Shown here: positions 6,992 through 9,151 of the stretch, piece by piece | Layout of the letters: every line of letters starts with the position of its first letter | Position numbering within the stretch: position 1 is the first letter of the stretch | Assembly: GCA_041565695.1 (NCBI GenBank) | Contig: JBFGUI010000158.1 | Coordinates: 1-9,151, forward strand | Direction of reading: 5' to 3' | Source: Pelagibius sp041565695 | GTDB lineage: Bacteria; Pseudomonadota; Alphaproteobacteria; Kiloniellales; Kiloniellaceae | Length of the DNA: 9,151 nt | Position numbers and translations under genes: made by a program | The notes under the pieces: model-generated | The model's input: only the letters and a program-made list of their open reading frames with translations | What the model was told of the DNA's origin: nothing | Databases searched by the model: none

Positions 6992-7007
6992 CTGACATTG
7001 TTATAGG
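6980..7007 (+). promoter_or_regulatory. Possible promoter of the LysR gene
   Basis: TTGCGC (6980-6985) and TATAGG (7002-7007) are spaced by 16 bp and could be -35 and -10 elements. They would put the transcription start near 7014, inside the palindrome at 7006-7038, which fits autorepression. On the opposite strand the same AT-rich patch reads TATAAC (7005-7000) and could serve as the -10 of the operon promoter, but no well-spaced -35 was found there. That is common for LysR-activated promoters. Confidence 0.35.
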
Positions 7008-7038
7008 GTCCTTTGTGAGAAAAACTCACAACGGACCC
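7006..7038. promoter_or_regulatory. Large palindrome with T-N11-A core: probable LysR-family operator
   Basis: Arms GGGTCC-T-TTGTGAG (7006-7019) and CTCACAA-C-GGACCC (7025-7038) pair over 13 of 14 positions around a centre of five A residues. The inner part TTGTGAGAAAAACTCACAA contains TGAG-N5-CTCA, which is the T-N11-A dyad expected of LysR-family boxes. It ends only 5 bp before the LysR start codon and overlaps its ribosome-binding region, so binding there would repress the regulator's own gene while leaving the divergent operon promoter accessible to activation. If transcribed, the same sequence would fold into a hairpin blocking translation initiation. The function is inferred; the symmetry is seen. 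Confidence 0.65.
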
Positions 7039-7043
7039 GCGCC

Positions 7044-7994
7044 ATGTCGGCCCGCCTGCCGCCGCTCAACCCGCTGCGCGCCTTCGAGGCGGCGGCGCGC
7101 CACGGTTCGGTGACGCGCGCGGCCAAGGAGCTGAATGTCACTCATGGCGCCGTCAGCCACCAGATCCGCAGCCTCGAGGCGACCCTGAAGGTAAAGCTGC
7201 TGGAGCGCGGTGCGCGGCGCGTGCGGCTGACGCCGCACGGCGCGGCACTGCTGCCGACGCTGTCCACGACCTTCGAGGAAATCGCCGCAGCGACCGCGCG
7301 CATGACGCGGCCGGCCACCGGCGGCGACCTGGTGGTGAGCTGCGTTCCGGCGCTGCTGTCGCTCTGGCTCGTCCCGCGGCTCGGCCGCTTCACCGAGCAG
7401 TTCCCCGGCATCCGCCTGCGCCTGCTGGCCTCCAACGACCCGGCCGACGTCTTCGACCCCGATATCGACGTCTGCATCCGCTACGGCCAGGGCAAGTGGA
7501 ACGACTGCTGGGTCAGCGAGTGGACGGAGATCGAGCTGTTTCCCGTCGCCAGCCCCTCGCTGCTGAACACGCGCCCGCTGCGCTCGGTGAAGGATCTCGC
7601 GGCGCATGTCATCCTGCACGCCGACAGCGGGCGGGAGTGGCAGACCTGGCTGACCGCGGCCAAGGGGCTCGAACTGGGCCGCGGGCCGCACCATTTCATG
7701 GCCGATGCGCGTCTTGCCATGGATGCGGCGCTCAGCGGCTACGGCGTGGCGCTCGGCGACAACATGACCGCCAGCCGCCTGATGGCCGGCGGCAGCCTGG
7801 TTGCCCCCTTCGATCTCGCCGTTCCCGCGGTCGACCGCTTCTACATTGCCTGCCGCAGCGAGGTGAAGGCAGCCCCCATCGTGAGTGTCTTCATCGACTG
7901 GCTCTTTGCCGCGCGCGACGAGGAGGATGCCCGGGCGGAGATCCCGGCCGCCGCGCGACGCACGCTGCGCCGCGGGCGCCGCAGCGTCGCATAG
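7044..7994 (+). CDS. LysR-family transcriptional regulator, GcvA-like
   Basis: This 316-residue DNA-binding regulator opens with LPPLNPLRAFEAAARHGSVTRAAKELNVTHGAVSHQ. This is the winged helix-turn-helix of the LysR family (about residues 8-67), with GAVSHQIRSLE as recognition helix in the GcvA subgroup style. Residues about 92-295 form the periplasmic-binding-protein-like effector domain, starting GGDLVVSCVPALLSLWLVPRL. The C-terminus is rich in Arg and Ala. The start at 7044 fits family starts; no strong Shine-Dalgarno is seen because the large palindrome occupies that place. It is divergent from the ureohydrolase-ABC-nitrilase operon, which it most likely controls. The effector may be the transported compound or a breakdown product (inference). 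It ends 10 bp from the convergent lysozyme-like gene. Confidence 0.93.
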   Translation: MSARLPPLNPLRAFEAAARHGSVTRAAKELNVTHGAVSHQIRSLEATLKVKLLERGARRVRLTPHGAALLPTLSTTFEEIAAATARMTRPATGGDLVVSCVPALLSLWLVPRLGRFTEQFPGIRLRLLASNDPADVFDPDIDVCIRYGQGKWNDCWVSEWTEIELFPVASPSLLNTRPLRSVKDLAAHVILHADSGREWQTWLTAAKGLELGRGPHHFMADARLAMDAALSGYGVALGDNMTASRLMAGGSLVAPFDLAVPAVDRFYIACRSEVKAAPIVSVFIDWLFAARDEEDARAEIPAAARRTLRRGRRSVA

Positions 7995-8003
7995 CAGCGC
8001 GAA

Positions 8004-8020
8004 GTCAGGCGATACCTGAC
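8004..8020. terminator. Short hairpin at the convergent gene ends
   Basis: GTCAGG-CGATA-CCTGAC is a perfect 6-bp stem that includes the stop codon of the lysozyme-like gene and lies 10 bp after the LysR stop. No T-tract follows on either strand, so a bidirectional terminator role is only weakly supported. Confidence 0.25.
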
Positions 8021-8850
8021 TCCGCCAGTCCCTTGCGCCACATCGCCGCTTCCTTGTCGCGGCGCTTCCGCAGGCCTTTGCTGTTGGGCCAGAGGCGCTT
8101 CATGTTAACGAACTCGTCGGCCACCTTGTCGAGGGCGCCGGCGTCGATGTGGTCGCGGATCGCCTTCATTTCTGTCCGCGTGTCGCCGGTCATCTTGGTG
8201 CCGCGGTTGTAGACCAGGCTGACCAGGGCGCCGCGGCACAGCGGCGGCAGGTTCTGCAGCGCGCCATAGGCGCCTTCGGTCTGCTGGATACCGCGCGGCA
8301 GGGCGCGCTTGACGAAGACCGTCCAGGCGGCATGGAAGGGGATGCGCAGGTTGCCGAGCGCCGCCACCGCTTCCGCGCTGCCCTTCTTGCCGAGGTGCGG
8401 TCGCAGGGCGTCCATCTGGGCGGGCGTCAGGATGCCGCCCCAGTCGGCCTCGAAGTCGGCGGGCTCCTGGAAGCGCAGGTCGTAGCCGACGCCGATGGTG
8501 ACGCCGCTGGCCTCGCCGGGGAAGTGCGGCATGGCGACGTGCTTGTCGTAGAACTTCCGGCTGCCGACCTCCTCGCGCACGATGAAGGTGACGGCCGCGG
8601 TCGGAATCACGTCCGAGGGCTCGGGCTGGTTCTCGAGCCAGTTCCAGGTGGCGGCGTCGGCGATGCCGGTGACCGGCAGGCCGGCCAGCTGCTGGGCCTC
8701 CCTCACCGCGCCCTCGGTGCCGCCGCCGAAGTCGCCGTCGGTCGACAGCAGGCCGCCGATGCGGTTGAGCAGGTCCTGCAGGGCTTCGACCTCGGCGCCC
8801 TTGGCGCCGCGCTGCAGGGTGTTGTGCGATTCTGTTGCGGGAAGTGCCAT
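8005..8850 (-). CDS. Peptidoglycan-binding, phage-lysozyme-like protein
   Basis: The protein has 281 residues from the chosen ATG (8848-8850). AAAGGGG lies 8 bases upstream; the in-frame ATG at 8899-8901 would add 17 polar residues that do not look like a signal peptide. Residues about 11-73 are a peptidoglycan-binding domain (PG_binding_1 type: TLQRGAKGAEVEALQDLLN, then DGDFGGGTEGAVREAQ and GLPVTGIADAATW). Residues about 88-275 resemble the T4-lysozyme/GH24 fold: an acidic pair Glu93-Glu94 in FIVREEVGSRKFYDKH, GVTIGVGYDL (116-125) like the TIGxGH turn of lysozymes, SLVYNRG (211-217) and a C-terminal RKRRDKEAAMW (261-271). It probably cleaves cell-wall glycan, but the catalytic assignment is by eye. 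No export signal or membrane segment is seen. A free-standing endolysin, a prophage remnant or a protein delivered by a secretion system are all possible. Confidence 0.8.
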   Translation of the reverse strand: MALPATESHNTLQRGAKGAEVEALQDLLNRIGGLLSTDGDFGGGTEGAVREAQQLAGLPVTGIADAATWNWLENQPEPSDVIPTAAVTFIVREEVGSRKFYDKHVAMPHFPGEASGVTIGVGYDLRFQEPADFEADWGGILTPAQMDALRPHLGKKGSAEAVAALGNLRIPFHAAWTVFVKRALPRGIQQTEGAYGALQNLPPLCRGALVSLVYNRGTKMTGDTRTEMKAIRDHIDAGALDKVADEFVNMKRLWPNSKGLRKRRDKEAAMWRKGLAESGIA

Positions 8851-8899
8851 GACAAGTACCCCTTTCTGGCGATTGCGGGTGACCGATGGCGAAGGAGCC

Positions 8900-8929
8900 A
8901 TTTGACGCCAGGTACCGCCCTGCGATCAA
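8900..8929 (-). promoter_or_regulatory. Possible promoter of the lysozyme-like gene
   Basis: On the minus strand TTGATC (8929-8924) and TCAAAT (8905-8900) are spaced by 18 bp. Each matches the sigma-70 consensus at four of six positions. They sit about 50 bp upstream of the favoured start, so the ATG at 8901 would leave almost no leader. This slightly supports the start at 8850. Confidence 0.3.
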
Positions 8930-9027
8930 GCGGACGGAGGGGTTAAGCGGCGCACCATCGGGATAGCGCGCCGGGGAAATGCGCCGCGAGGCCGTGAAAT
9001 CGCTGCCGCGACGCCTTCCTGCTCTGT

Positions 9028-9151
9028 TCAGCCGATCTTCTCGAACACCGCCTGGATCACGGTGATACGGTCCTCGAAGAGGCTGCGGCGCAGGTTCGCC
9101 ACCATCTCGGCGAAGGCAGGGCCGAGGATCAGGGCCGGCCCGGCCGGCGCC
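9028..9151 (-). CDS. C-terminal end of an unrecognised protein (rest outside window)
   Basis: The reverse strand is open from the window edge to a TGA at 9028-9030, giving 40 residues that end in RRSLFEDRITVIQAVFEKIG. Codon third positions are mostly G or C, as in the neighbouring real genes, and the stretch looks like an amphipathic helix-rich C-terminus. I do not recognise the family. It lies upstream of the lysozyme-like gene on the same strand, with 177 bp between, and may or may not be linked to it. Confidence 0.5.
   Translation of the reverse strand, partial: APAGPALILGPAFAEMVANLRRSLFEDRITVIQAVFEKIG

Noticed and set aside
5821..7029. Open frame of 402 codons on the minus strand overlapping the ureohydrolase
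   Set aside because: It is a shifted frame of the ureohydrolase gene, with an Arg/Gly/Pro-rich product and no domain, whereas the other frame has all metal-binding motifs.
6921..7043. Guanidine riboswitch in the leader of the ureohydrolase operon
   Set aside because: Considered because of the guanidino theme. No pair of hairpins with ACGR loops (guanidine-II) and no other recognisable riboswitch core was seen. The symmetry present fits a LysR operator better.
8851..8901. Upstream ATG at 8901 as start of the lysozyme-like gene
   Set aside because: The extra 17 residues are polar and basic, precede the family-like part, and are not a signal peptide. The ATG at 8850 has a better-placed AAAGGGG, and the possible promoter overlaps the upstream ATG.

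Overview
The window is about 9.15 kb of GC-rich DNA. Codon use is strongly biased to G/C in the third position, and an RTCA/CTTGT-type intergenic repeat is present. A pyruvate phosphate dikinase gene, Tat-exported ABC binding proteins and GcvA-type LysR regulators are common in Alphaproteobacteria, so I infer an alphaproteobacterium, perhaps of the Rhodospirillales type. No taxonomic marker gene is present, so the lineage is only a suggestion. No rRNA, tRNA, CRISPR array, transposase or origin was seen.

Layout. (1) Positions 1-990 (+) hold the C-terminal third of a pyruvate phosphate dikinase gene. (2) Positions 991-1119 separate it from a convergent gene and carry a pair of inverted hairpin repeats. 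(3) Positions 1120-6920 (-) are a six-gene block. In transcription order it encodes a ureohydrolase of the agmatinase family, a Tat-dependent periplasmic binding protein, an ABC ATPase, two ABC permeases (PotA/PotB/PotC/PotD-like) and a nitrilase-superfamily amidohydrolase. Two of the junctions are ATGA overlaps and one gap is 13 bp. A strong 14-bp hairpin lies between the binding-protein and ATPase genes. (4) Positions 7044-7994 (+) encode a divergent GcvA-like LysR regulator. The 123-bp shared intergenic region carries a near-perfect 33-bp palindrome with a textbook T-N11-A centre. (5) Positions 8005-8850 (-) encode a peptidoglycan-binding, phage-lysozyme-like protein with no signal peptide. 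(6) Positions 9028-9151 (-) are the last 40 codons of an unrecognised gene.

How the genes may work together. The LysR protein probably senses a nitrogen-containing compound and controls the divergent operon. The ABC transporter would import a cationic or guanidino compound. The ureohydrolase would release urea from a guanidino group, and the nitrilase-family enzyme would cleave an amide or carbamoyl C-N bond. An attractive but unproven reading is a catabolic module for guanidino compounds, for example 4-guanidinobutyramide to 4-guanidinobutyrate to GABA plus urea, rather than a plain putrescine/spermidine importer. By eye, the binding protein lacks some of the polyamine-contacting residues of E. 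coli PotD. The lysozyme-like gene and its unrecognised neighbour look unrelated to this module.
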